From the NCBI GenBank assembly GCA_001931875.2, contig MSJH02000760.1, positions 1 through 54,168 of the forward strand: a DNA stretch of 54,168 nucleotides. The letters are read 5' to 3'. Below are positions 11,079 through 21,814 of this stretch, piece after piece. The translations under genes and the position numbers were made by a program. Position 1 is the first letter of the stretch. The number at the start of each line of letters is the position of its first letter. Source of the stretch: Byssochlamys sp. IMV 00236. Its lineage: Eukaryota; Ascomycota; Eurotiomycetes; Eurotiales; Thermoascaceae. A model generated the notes under the pieces. That model was not told the origin of the DNA and searched no databases. It saw only the letters and a program-made list of their open reading frames with translations.

Positions 11079-13151
11079 TTAATTATTACGTGTCATTGGA
11101 CTTGTTGTGGGTGTACTATTAAATTGATTGCTGTTATTAGTAGTGTTATTATTTGTGGGGTATGCGGGTTGGTAATGTGGTGTAGGAGGCTGTTGATGGA
11201 ACTGTTGTTGAAAAGCTGCAGCTGCTTGAAGTTGCTGCTGCCTTAATTGTTGTTGTTGCAAAGGCGTGAATGGCTGAGGTCGTACGCCTGTTTGAGTTTT
11301 AACGATAGGTGATGGCGCCATGGCTGTACTCAATATTTCAGGTTTAATATCTATAAGATTGTTTAAATAAAGACAATGCATGGACTCCCCTCCCCTTACC
11401 TTCTCCCTCATTTTCTTTAGCCAACTCTTGTTGTTTATGAAAAGCAATGGCATTTAAACTCTCTATAAGGATGATTAGTTCAATCTATATAAATGTATAT
11501 ATCATATATTTATACCTTTTGGTCCTGAGCCTGTGACTATTGAATGAAAAACGACCTCACCAAGTCTTTCTGCAATATCTGAGATCTATGATATGATGTG
11601 TTAAGGGGAAGAAGAAGTTTTTCTTTTCTATAGTTATACCTGTAATATATGAAATACTCTAGGTGGTAAGCCCCATTTGTTAATAGGTGAATCAGGAAAG
11701 ACCGAATGCTGAGGTGGTATCTTCTTTTTAGAGTTTGGAATTGGTTCTGTTTTGATAGATGCTCGATTAATATATTCTTCATAATTCTGACAAGCAAAAT
11801 CCATATGCTCAATCTTCCAAACACCTTCTGGTGACATGATAAATTGTGCCATCAAATGTCCCGTGGACATAACCTAAATGATAAAAATAGTAAGAACCTC
11901 TACTTTATATATAATTTTATTATATCTTACCAGAATTCCATTTTCATATCTATGAACAAGACTGACTCTTGGGCATTCTACATTCATGATATCACCAGGG
12001 AAAATATATTCTGCAGTCTTTTCAAGCGTCATCTGGATCGAGCTTATACCACACATGTACTGAGTATGAAAATATCTTGCGATTAATGATTGATTCACTT
12101 CTATAGAAATTTGTAAATAAATATGTATAATGAAAAAGAGAGTGTAACTTTTGTACCAAATGATTTTCTTTCTGATGTTTCCGTGTTAAATAAGCCAATC
12201 TTTAAAGTACTGGCAGATGTAAAGAAGTCTTGGACGAAATTATCCCAAAATGAACGATCTGCAGCCTTCAAAAAAAGGGAATATTTTAGCCTAAAATGAT
12301 TGGTGATGATTTATAAACTTTTTTGAAATACCTGTTCACCTGGACTCAACTGTTCTGCAAATTGAAGTAAACGAAGTACGGCTTGTCCGCTTGTTTGTGC
12401 TCTACTTGATCCGATTTAATATTGATTTTAATAAAATCAAGCAATATTACCTTGGGACAGCAATCGTTTTTGCAACAGTCATAGCAGGAGAACCTTGTGA
12501 GTTCATCATAGGTGTAGAGGCATGTGTACCAGGTCTTACTATCATAGGCTGCGTTTGCTGTTGTTGAGCTTGTTGCATCTGTTGTTGCCTCTGTAATTGT
12601 TGCTGCGCCTGTTGAGCTTGTTGAACCTGTTGTTGCTGAGTTTGCTGTTGTTGGGCTTGTTGTTGTTGAGCTTGCTGTTGAACTTGTTGTTGAGCTTGTT
12701 GAACTTGTTGAACTTGTTGCTGTTGAGCTTGTTGTTGTTGTTGTTGCTGCTGTTGCTGCTGTTGTTGTTGTAGGAGCAACTGTTGTTGCTGCTGTTGTAA
12801 CAGCATATGTTGTTGCTCCTGTTGCATTTGTACTTGTTGTTCTTGACTTCTCAAGAATTGCATTTGTTGCATTTGTTGCATTTGCTGTTTTCTTAGCAAT
12901 AATTGTGCAGCAGTAGCTTGCGGCTGATTCAAGTATTGTTGCTGTAACTGCAACTGTTGCTGCTGCTGCATATGTTGTTGTTGCTGTAGCAAGTGATGTT
13001 GCTTCATAGCTAAAAGTTGTTTTTGTCTAAAGATATGCTGTGCCTGCGCTTGAGCATTAGCATAACCCTGTGGACCACCAGGCGGCATCTGACTATGTAA
13101 ACCGGAAGGTTGTGGAGTGGTTCCAGCTGCAGAAGGAATAGCAGTTGACAT
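11079..13151 (-). CDS. LIM-domain-binding (LDB/SEUSS) transcriptional co-regulator, PtaB/Adn1-like
   Basis: Eight exons: 13151-12451, 12404-12332, 12265-12157, 12100-11931, 11873-11640, 11585-11516, 11462-11400 and 11350-11079. They give 563 residues and all phases close. Residues 1-234 are Gln-rich. The LIM_bind dimerisation region follows (about 235-460), with SFWDNFVQDFFTSAS, HTQYMCGISSIQMTLEK, QFIMSPEGVWKIEHMDF and ACQNYEEYINR. The tail (about 475-563) is Gln-, Pro- and Asn-rich and ends with a short basic stretch. Fungal homologues such as Aspergillus PtaB and S. pombe Adn1 pair with Flo8/Som1-type factors to control adhesion and development; the same role here is inference. A 60-nt A-run on the plus strand lies 23 nt upstream of the start. 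Confidence 0.88.
12520..13040. repeat. CAG/CAA-type repeat encoding polyglutamine
   Basis: Within exon 1 of the LIM-binding gene, imperfect TTG/CTG triplets on the plus strand encode long Gln tracts interrupted by Ala, Val, Leu and Met. CAA and CAG codons are mixed, which usually limits slippage. Such tracts commonly act in transcriptional co-regulator assembly. Confidence 0.8.
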
Positions 13152-13174
13152 TATCTTTAATAAAAATAATAAAG

Positions 13175-13234
<60 letters not shown>
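13175..13234. repeat. 60-nt poly(dA:dT) tract upstream of the LIM-binding gene
   Basis: An uninterrupted run of 60 A on the plus strand (T on the gene's sense strand) begins 24 nt upstream of the start codon at 13151. Poly(dA:dT) tracts exclude nucleosomes in fungal promoters. The exact length may be affected by assembly. Confidence 0.85.
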
Positions 13235-13236
<2 letters not shown>

Positions 13237-13352
13237 AAAAAGTCAAGAAAAAAGAGAGAGAAAAATACTCCTTATTTTTTGCAACAAAAAAAAAAAATCC
13301 GGTCCACGTCACCTCCATTGTGTATAAGCATGATTAATTTTACTCTTGATTT

Positions 13353-15548
13353 TTATTGATTAATTTTGTTTCCAAGCCAAGTAGTTGCGTCTCCAGAACT
13401 TATGACAACAGAAGACCGTCTCTTTTTTACATAAACAGATTTTTGAACAGGTAAAATAGCGCTTTGTGAAGCATGTAAGGCATAATTATTTCTTCTTTTG
13501 GCTGAGGGCAAAGACGACCGAATAGGATAACTTGATGCAGGCCCATTACGATATTCCTCCACCTTGTTTGAAGGAGAAGGAATGATGATAGCTGGAGGAT
13601 GGATGATGATTTCATGCTGCTGAATGATCTTGTTGTTGGAGGATGCTGTACTCTTTTGAAACACGCTAGATAGCCAAGTTAATGCCGTATTTTTTTTCTT
13701 TGCTTGTTCCTTTTGGTACTTTCTCTTCATCAACTCTTGCTCTAATCGATTATCGATCTCTTCCACTTTCTTCACATACTCCACTTGAAGATCATTAATG
13801 TTGGTTCGAAGCTGACCGATCTCTTTGAGCATGTCTTGTGTTACCTGAACCAGAAGAGAAAAATCCTGTTCCTTCGAGTGACAAGGAAACACATGGGCAA
13901 GTTCATTAATTTCTGCCGTCAAGATGTTTTCAATAATCGAATTACTCATGTTACTGAGATCAAAGATATCAAAGGCTCGACGTAGTTTTCGATTGAGCGC
14001 CCTTGTATCTGTTTGCTGTAATCTTTCGAGCAGGACACAGAGTTGATGATGCAAGTGACGATAAGGTGACATGGTCTCTGTGCTATTCTCTGTAGGTTGA
14101 TATGGTGTTTGATTGGATGATAAAGACGAAGGCTTTCCTTTATTGTTCCGCATGTGATAATGGTAGTGGTGATGAACGACTGCGGATGAGGATACTGTGT
14201 CGCAGGTGATGTTACTCTGTGGCCAGATCTCTTGTTGATCAGTCATGGTGGTGTCATCATCATCGATATAGTCTTGTTCGATTTTAGCAATTAAACCAAC
14301 TGCCTCCGTACGACTTTCAGACAGTAAATCCTTGCATGTGAGTAGATCTGTCCTTAACTTGTTATTAGCTGACACAAGCTCCTTGATGAGCTCGACGTAA
14401 TGATTATTATTATTATTATTATTATTATTATAATCAGATGGTATTGATTCAGTAGGACTATGGATATATGAAATATTGTTGAGAAGTAAAGAAGATGCTG
14501 TAATCTGCGTAATGAAACCATCTAATGTTTAATAACATGACCATAAATAAATAAATAAAGAAAAAAAATTATACCTTGTTTGGATCCTTACGCAGTCTCT
14601 CGCTTGGTTCCTGATCATTTGTTAATTGCTTCTTCTCTTCACAAAGTTGGTCTACTCATGTTGTTAATTATTATTATACTTTATAATATAAATATTTACC
14701 ATATTTTTCTTTCAACTTTTTATATTTTGATTCCAAACAAACCTCAGCCTTTTTTGAATTGGCTAATTCTTGTTTCATGTCTTCGAGAGCGAACCGAAGA
14801 TGGTCTTCTCTTGCACCTGCTTGATGAGCCATTAGTTTCTTTAATTTATCAATTTCTCTTGTCTTTGAATCGAGTTCGCTAGTCAATTGGCTTATACGTT
14901 GATGATAGGATTCGACATCAAGTAAAGTATCATCCAGCATCTATTTTATTTAGTACATGTCGTCCTTTTTATGCTTTTGAAAGATGAATACCTTATTTAC
15001 ATACTTTTTGTGTCTTTTGCCATTCCCAATTTAATTTGTTTTTTTCTTGTTCTAGGTCATATTTAACTGTATCTGATTGTATTAATAACTGTTCCAATTC
15101 ATGTATCTTTTCTTGAGACTCTTGCACCTATACATGATATTAGTCATCTTTTTGAAAGTCTTGGTCAGGAGCCATACCTGACTTTCAAGGCCAGATATAA
15201 CCTCATTTGATTCAATCACATATTGTTCATGCTTATTGAGTAGACTTTGGCCGATTTCTATTAAATATTAACTCCTATACCATTTTTTGCAAGTATATTA
15301 TTACCTGCTGCCAGTCGAGCGTCTTCTTCCAACTTTTGAATACCAAGGATTAATGTTTGTAAGTTGTCACAATTTGATTTATTACAGCATCGACAGATAT
15401 CCAACAAGTATGTGCAAGAATTATCTCTCGATAGCCAATCCTGTAATGATTCTTCTATTGAAGGAACAATCAAGTCTGATGAAGAAGATACTGAACTCGT
15501 CTTGTTCATCATTCTTAAACGTGTTCTTTGACGTTGAATATAAGACAT
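13353..15548 (-). CDS. Coiled-coil protein with CC1-box motif, candidate dynein adaptor
   Basis: Six exons (15548-15305, 15257-15178, 15127-15005, 14940-14700, 14651-14575 and 14504-13353) give 638 residues with exact phases. A Cys cluster (CRCC, then C five residues on, about 54-63) precedes EDARLAAEIGQSLLNKH (about 75-91). This matches the CC1 box (consensus AAxxGxxLL) that binds dynein light intermediate chain in HAP1/TRAK, BICD2 and Spindly. Long heptad-rich coiled coil follows (about 92-275), then an Asn run and a His-rich patch (VVHHHYHYH). The C-terminal half is largely polar, with a second coiled coil near 490-530 and a basic tail. I do not recognise a named fungal orthologue. The dynein-adaptor role is inferred from one motif and the coiled coil. 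Confidence 0.75.
14401..14432. repeat. ATT trinucleotide repeat encoding an Asn run
   Basis: About nine to ten ATT units lie in exon 6 of the coiled-coil gene and encode consecutive Asn residues (AAT on the sense strand). This is a slippage-prone microsatellite inside coding sequence that keeps the frame. Confidence 0.8.
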
Positions 15549-16052
15549 GATATAAAAATGAAAAGAAAAAGAAAGAAAGAAAGTGGCAAACAAAGAGAGA
15601 TGAAGAGAGAGAGAGAGAGAGGAGATAAAAGGAGGTGGCACGTCGGTCATCCATAATTCAACTCTTAATATTTTAATATGCGTATATGTACGCCTTGTAT
15701 ATTTACTTCTGTATGCAAATATATATACATTTTACTAAAAACTTTTTCTTGTTACACATTTTATGCATAACGAAGCTTGAAGTGGTCCAGGAACAAGTTT
15801 TTGTTGAATCAATATACGATGTCATTAAACATATAAACAAGTCAGTCTTTTTTTTTTTTCTTTTCGGTTGTTCTCCTGAATGAACGTGTGTCATGTGTCA
15901 TCCTACTCTATTTTCCCCCTTTTTTTTATGTGCGAGAGAGAGATATTTAGTAAAAAATGTATAAAGGAAGAGGAGGGCAAAAGAAAAAAAAAAAAGGTGC
16001 GTGCATAAATAAACAATAAACCCGAGGGGAATATTTATGTATTAAAAAAAAT
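15549..16052. other. Intergenic region between the coiled-coil gene and FAM72
   Basis: Starts with a purine-rich tract (GA repeats, about 15560-15635) just upstream of the coiled-coil gene start, then AT-rich DNA with short T and A runs. No gene is supported here. Confidence 0.5.
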
Positions 16053-16733
16053 TCATCTGCAGAGTTGATCATAAGGAAGTTGACATCCTCTTAAAAACTC
16101 GACATCCAATTCAGCTCTTGGCAACTTATTCCAAAACAGGGTATTGCTTCTTTCGTCTTTTCGTTCTACCGGATCACACGCCTTTGAATGGAACATCCAA
16201 AAGTGACCATTATTACATGCGTCTAAGCATTGAGCACATGGTGATACTACATGGTAACCAACAATATTGCCACTGTATATATAACATAAATAATCTCTCT
16301 CTCTCTCTTTTTATATCTGTATCAATTTACCATTTCAGACACGCTACGTCTCTAATCCTGCAATGACATGATCTTGTTAGATAATCCTTGTCCAAGACAC
16401 ACATACTATAATAAAACAGTTTAGCATAAACTTATCTCCTTTTTTTTATTATTATTATTACCTTTGTGAGGGTGCATCTGTACTAAATAGCTCTATTCTT
16501 GTATCTGCTAATAAAATTGCCTTCATACTTCGAGCACAGATGGTCATGTAACAGTGCTTGCATGTCAATGAGTATACAGGTTTAATGGGTGTTACCAGAC
16601 CGGAGGATTGCTGCTGCTGAAGTGAATGAGAGTGTTGGAACCTTCGTTGTGCTTGAATGACAGATGGTGGTGTAACCTGATGATGAGGATGGAGAACTGC
16701 GCTCCTGGAGCGAGGAATTCGACTATTTTCCAT
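16053..16733 (-). CDS. FAM72: FAM72 family protein
   Basis: Three exons (16733-16462, 16405-16331 and 16272-16053) give 188 residues with closing phases. The conserved core starts with YSLTCKHC, then RSMKAILLADTRIELFSTD, then [21 protein letters not shown], and finally CNNGHFWMFHSKA. The paired Cys residues suggest zinc binding. A non-conserved Gln/His-rich N-terminal extension of about 50 residues is present. Human FAM72A binds and antagonises the uracil-DNA glycosylase UNG2; whether the fungal protein does so is unknown. The family is sparse in fungi, so its presence supports an early-diverging lineage. Confidence 0.9.
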
Positions 16734-16919
16734 AATAATATATTACGTTTTGTTATATCAAATATAAAAAAAGGGGGGCAAGTTTGTTTCCGAACTAAAT
16801 ACTGAAGAAAAAAAAAAAGAGCCTCGGGAAGTTTTAATATACAAGAGACAAACTCTTTTGTATGTATCTCTTAAAAATGACGACACATTCAGAACAATTA
16901 TTTATTATTATTATTATTA

Positions 16920-18047
16920 TTAAACTATAGTGGTAGCATTAGATACAAATGAACTTTGAGGTTGAGCAATTGACTTTAACGGGGTCATCGTTGTGGCGGT
17001 ATTCACTGACCAAAACGTCTCGACGGACACCGGTCTGTTCAATTGAGTTGTGGAAGAGGTCGCATGAAGAGAGTTGCCAACCTTTATAGGAAAATCAAGT
17101 CCGTTACCGCGCATGGGGATAGGCAATAACCAAAAAAAAGGGTATTTGCCCAACACGGTTGCTATGTTTTCATAGATGCCTTGGTCATACGGTGCCTTTA
17201 CATGCTGTATTCTGCCCATTCCCTTGATAGTCAACGATCGTCCTTTTTCCCACCCTTCAATCGTGGTCGTATTGGTCGTGATACAGTAGACGTGATAGCA
17301 TGTTAGGACTCCAACGCCAATGATCGCTACTACTAAACCCATCAGGTTGAGTGTAAGAAAGATGATCTCTGGAGGTGCTGGATGAAGATGCTTTTTTTTT
17401 TAAAAAAAAATATATATATAAGATAAACAATATATATATATACATATACATATATGCTTACATGCTGTACAATATCATTTAGTCTATAACAGAGTAATGC
17501 AAATATGTATATTGAAGTTATATCCACACAGACAATAAACCGAATGAAATGACAATAATTAAAATATCCGACACAATTGTTCACCCACGGACAATGATGA
17601 TCCATCTTCAATACGCATTGATCACAGATCGAACAATGATGTGTCCTCGGTGGTTTATAGTTATTGCACGTCTTGCAAAATCGTGGTGTATGTGTTGACT
17701 TTTTGACTTCAACATATGCCTGTTGCCTTGGTATCTACCATATATACAACAATAAAGTCAATTTTGATTGGACGACACAAAAGTGCTTCATTAATTTTTT
17801 TTTTTTTTTTTGGGCTTACATATCGACTTGGCACTGAACCAGGATGTGTGAAGCAAGTGAGTAAATAATGTATGTAGACCATGATGATCAAGAGATTGAG
17901 CGGAGCTAGTATACATATTGACTGAACTAGACTTGTTGATGCTGTAATGTGTGGCCATATAATAAATATCTGTGATGTATATGCAATGAATGTGATAAAT
18001 AATATGACTGCCATGACTGTGAATGTTCCTGTTATTTTTTTTCTCAT
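16920..18047 (-). CDS. DHHC-type palmitoyltransferase (Pfa4/ZDHHC6-like)
   Basis: Three exons (18047-17820, 17734-17462 and 17390-16920) give 323 residues. The enzyme S-acylates cysteines of target proteins at endomembranes. Two N-terminal membrane segments are followed by the Cys-rich domain (Cys96, Cys99, His109, Cys110, Cys113, Cys116) with catalytic DHHC at 121-124 and CPWVNNCVGYFNY after it. Two more membrane segments and the TTxE-type motif TTIEGWEK follow. Assignment to the Pfa4 subgroup rests on that motif and size and is tentative. The second intron has an A-rich 3' end (AAAAAG acceptor), unusual but the only one that keeps frame. Confidence 0.88.
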
Positions 18048-18352
18048 CTTTATTAATGTGAATTGTATTTAAATGTCGAAAAAGAAGATAAAGAGAAAGA
18101 GAGAAAAAAGAGAGAAAATAAAGTGTGCCTCTATACTCACTTTTGTCAACACCAAAGGCTGTATCACTTTTTATTTTAGTACCACGAGGGGAGTTTATTT
18201 TTTAGGGAGATTCGGGTGGCAGTAGAGTTCTATTGCCATTAAATTGCATAAAGGACAAAGGCCTGTTGTGCCTCGGAGTTGCTAGGTAACAAACCTTTTA
18301 TTTACAGGATTATGAATGATATAAAATACAAGCGTCTTTATTCATCCTAAAC
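18048..18352. other. Intergenic region between DHHC and COG5 genes
   Basis: Promoter of the DHHC gene and 3' UTR of COG5, both on the minus strand. Purine-rich near 18080-18120. No gene seen. Confidence 0.5.
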
Positions 18353-19558
18353 TTATTCCGAGCTCATCTCGTTTTCTTCTTCTTCTTCCGAGACCAATTC
18401 CATAATTAATTTAAATTCAGGAATATCCTGTATCTCATTGGACTTGTTATTTCCTTTTGTAATCGCATCAATCGCAAGTTGAACCGATTCCTTTTCACTG
18501 TTATTCATGATCCATTTCATGTACTCTTGTCTTGATAGTTCGTATACATTATAGGGCAGAGGTAATCCTTTATGGTTCGATCGAACAATGAGGTGATGTA
18601 TCAAGATTAACTTGGATAAATCCGATGTATGATGAGCGGCTGTTAACTGCGCAGAGTCTAAAAAGAGCAAGGGTCTAAACGTTCTCAGGGCCTTATAGGA
18701 AGCCCCTATTTCCTCCATCTTGGCTCCATATTCACTAAGGAATTGGCTGATTGTAAATTCAAGTTCGGCCATATCACCCGCAAGCTTTAACTTGCCAGCC
18801 TCACTCAAGGGTCGAATGAGACTTGCTTGGAATATGAATACTTGCAATACATACTGACTAATATTCTTTGCCCTAATTATTATTATTTGTAAGCAATTTT
18901 TTTATATATGTGTGTAATGCTATTACTCTTACCATGATTTAGGCTCGGTTCCGCATGAAAAATGTTGAAGGATTTGAGAATGATAATATCGAACATGGTT
19001 TGCTAGTTCTTTCATATAATTGCTCTTTTCATTGCTGGTTGGATCAAAGTTTCGCCGTATTTGGCCTGCAAAGTTTTCCTGGTGCATCTTTAATAACACC
19101 TGTTCTGCATCTTTCTTGATCATGTCTACAAGGTGAGTGCCTGTCTTGAGCATCAATGTATGGCAATCCTTTAAAAAGTCAGTTCATGTGTATTTATGTG
19201 CATGTATGAATCACATACTTCTACTCCTTGCTTCATAATCTCAATAATCTTATCTGGGTACTCTTCCAATACTTTCCACATGGATTGGTGAATATAATAA
19301 AGTAGGTTTGTCACTTCAATATTCATGTTTAGATAATTGGATGTCACAGAACTATTGCTATTGGTATATATCGGTTGCTCGTTTGTCGGAAGCTACACAA
19401 AGTAAGCCTCTTTTTTAAAAAAATGTATAAAATATTATACTAACCAAGTGTTCACATTTTGTACAAAAGGTACTTAAAGCCTTCACTGCATTTTTAGCAA
19501 CTTCTTGAGATAAATGTGATTCGATGGATGCTACTTCTAATTCACTTTGTTTTTTGGT

Positions 19559-19609
<51 letters not shown>

Positions 19610-21151
19610 CTCTCTCTGTTACTTACTGTCCAATCACGCGTGTCAGATTGACGGCACTAGTTCGTGTAGGAGGTGACCTGGTTAAGGCGCCATAGACAGG
19701 GAAAGCTGCATTGACTGCATCAAATATCCTTTGTCTCGATTTGGTAACAAACCCAGATTGAAAAGCATGAAAGCTTCGAAGCATAATCACATATTCGGGT
19801 GTCTGAGAGTAATCTGAAAGCGGAGTACCGTTATTTAAGGCAAGACGCGAAAAAAAATCATGCAAGAGCTTGAGTAGTTTAGGATAATCCCCTACAAAGA
19901 TAGTGTGAAGCAGGGTTGATCCTCTGACTGCATGTTTTAATTCCTTTTCAAAATTTGCAGAGAGTACTTGCCAGAAATAGCTGACGAGACTACTGGCATC
20001 TAATGTCTATCCTTGGTATAAATTATTGAACCCATCATATCCATCACTCTTACCTTGGCTACTTCTTCTAAAAAGGATGCTTGTGTCAACGGATCCTTTT
20101 TGATTTCCAATACTTTCTCTAGGTTGTATATCTTGATACATTGATCACCCATTGCTTTCATCAGTGCTTCCATACGCTCCCATAACTGTTGCTCCTGATA
20201 TTTATTGGTGTTCTTTTGAGTTGACTGTATGTCGACAACGTGTCTAATCTGTCGTACTAAATCGTCCAACATACTCTTAACCAGCTGTTGTACTCTTTGG
20301 CCCGCCTGTTTCATATTGAACAACACTTGCAGACCAGCTGCCATCTTTGTTTGATTCTGATGATCGATTCCTTCCGTCAAGAGATTATTCGCTTCTTGCT
20401 CAATCCGTTTCCTAGATTGCTGAATCATTGGCATCGCGTGTGTAACAAGATCAATACCGTCAAAATCGTACTCCTTGATCACTGTCTCAAGTTCATACAA
20501 AATCAATGCAGCTGTAGGTGTATCTGTCTGCACATCTAATCGACGCTTTAGGATCGTAAATCGGTATAATTTTCTCAAGAGATCACACGTCGCTTGCATG
20601 TTTTCAAATTGACGCGCATAGGTTGATAATTGATCATAGGGGTATCGGATCTTGAGTGCAAGACTATAAATATATATATATATAATCTTTAGTCCCCCTT
20701 CTTTTTTTTTCTTTTTCTCTTTATATATACTTTTGCATAGATTCGTTCAAGTTGTTTATATCTTCCTGAATCGAGTCAATGACCTTTTCGAGATCTTTTA
20801 TTCCAACTGACTGTCTTAGCAGTATTTCATAGTTGGCTGTAACCTATGCACAAGGGTTATTATAAATGTGCATATTTTTTTCATGTTGACATTACTTTAC
20901 TTGTTCCTGAATTTGCTTGTTCAAGATGTCAATACCAAATGTCAATCTCGAGAATGCTGCTGTCACATCACTTTCATCTTCTATTTCTGACTGCTTCATG
21001 ATTTCTTCAACATAGCGTGTAGCATCAAAGTTGTCTACTAAAAATGTATCGTAATCTACATAAAATACATTGTGAGTTCATTCTCTTTTTACAATAAACA
21101 ACACATACCAACATATTTATCTATATTTTGAGTGTTGTTCATTATTGACAT
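18353..21151 (-). CDS. COG5: Conserved oligomeric Golgi complex subunit 5
   Basis: Nine exons: 21151-21109, 21055-20901, 20843-20731, 20663-20054, 20006-19627, 19544-19445, 19392-19219, 19168-18933 and 18872-18353. They give 776 residues with all phases closing. COG5 belongs to lobe B of the COG tether, which captures retrograde vesicles at the Golgi. The N-terminal helical region (TANYEILLRQSVGIKDLEKV, then YARQFENMQATCDLLRKLYRF) matches the family, and length is close to human COG5 (about 840). Intron 5 (19545-19626) contains a 40-nt homopolymer. The acidic tail (EEEEENEMSSE) is not a conserved feature I recognise. Confidence 0.9.
19570..19609. repeat. 40-nt homopolymer inside COG5 intron 5
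   Basis: A T40 run on the plus strand, poly(A) on the gene's sense strand, takes up about half of an 82-nt intron between exons 5 and 6. Confidence 0.85.
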
Positions 21152-21227
21152 TATTTAACAAGGAAAAAGAAAAAAAAAAAAAAAAGATCAAGTGTATTTT
21201 TTTATTTTCTCTTTTTTTTTTTTTTTT

Positions 21228-21512
21228 TTAATTATGTCGAAAGAACTTCATTCCCATCCAGTTCCATAAGATCCAATAAATCCAAGCAATGGCTGTAATT
21301 GGTACTAGTAAGCAATAATAATTGTCTTGCTTTATCCAGTCCAGTAACTATATAGATAATGATAAATATATGCATTATCATGTTTATACTATGAATACCC
21401 TATTGCCCGTGTATGGCATATATTTACTTGCTATAATAGAATAAACTGAAATGAAAAAAGTGATAAATGTAGTAAAGAGTAATGCATATCCATATAAATA
21501 AGTATTATCCAT
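21228..21512 (-). CDS. PIG-Y-like subunit of GPI-GlcNAc transferase
   Basis: Two exons (21512-21399 and 21347-21228) give 77 residues. GPI-GnT adds GlcNAc to phosphatidylinositol, the first step of GPI anchor synthesis on the ER. The protein has two membrane segments and ends LLVPITAIAWIYWILW followed by NWMGMKFFRHN, closely resembling the end of human PIG-Y (length about 71). The yeast counterpart is Eri1. I chose the Met at 21512 because it matches family length; an in-frame Met at 21605 would add 31 basic residues. The donor is AGG|GTATTC, somewhat weak. Confidence 0.82.
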
Positions 21513-21630
21513 GATTATTAATTCATTATTATTAGTATTGCTTGTCCGTTTGACATGTTGAAACATATTTTGACGTGAAATCGTAGACTTTCTTTTTCTG
21601 TACATCTTTTTTTTATCTTTCTTTACGGAG

Positions 21631-21658
21631 AAAGAAAGAAAGAAAGAAAGAAAGAAAG
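21631..21658. repeat. AAAG microsatellite
   Basis: Seven AAAG units on the plus strand upstream of the PIG-Y-like gene, in its promoter or 5' UTR. Confidence 0.8.
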
Positions 21659-21814
21659 GGGGGACTTTTTTTATTTTTTGGTATTTGGTACATAATCTTT
21701 TGATAGATCGATATGAGACAAGTGAGTGTTTGTAATCTTGATTCTCTTGTGTCTTGTCTTTGATCTCTTTGGTTTGACCTATCAAAAAGCATGAATATTG
21801 TATATATATACACA

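Noticed and set aside
13117..13359. Plus-strand Lys-rich frames across the A60 run
   Set aside because: They exist only because poly(A) reads as polylysine.
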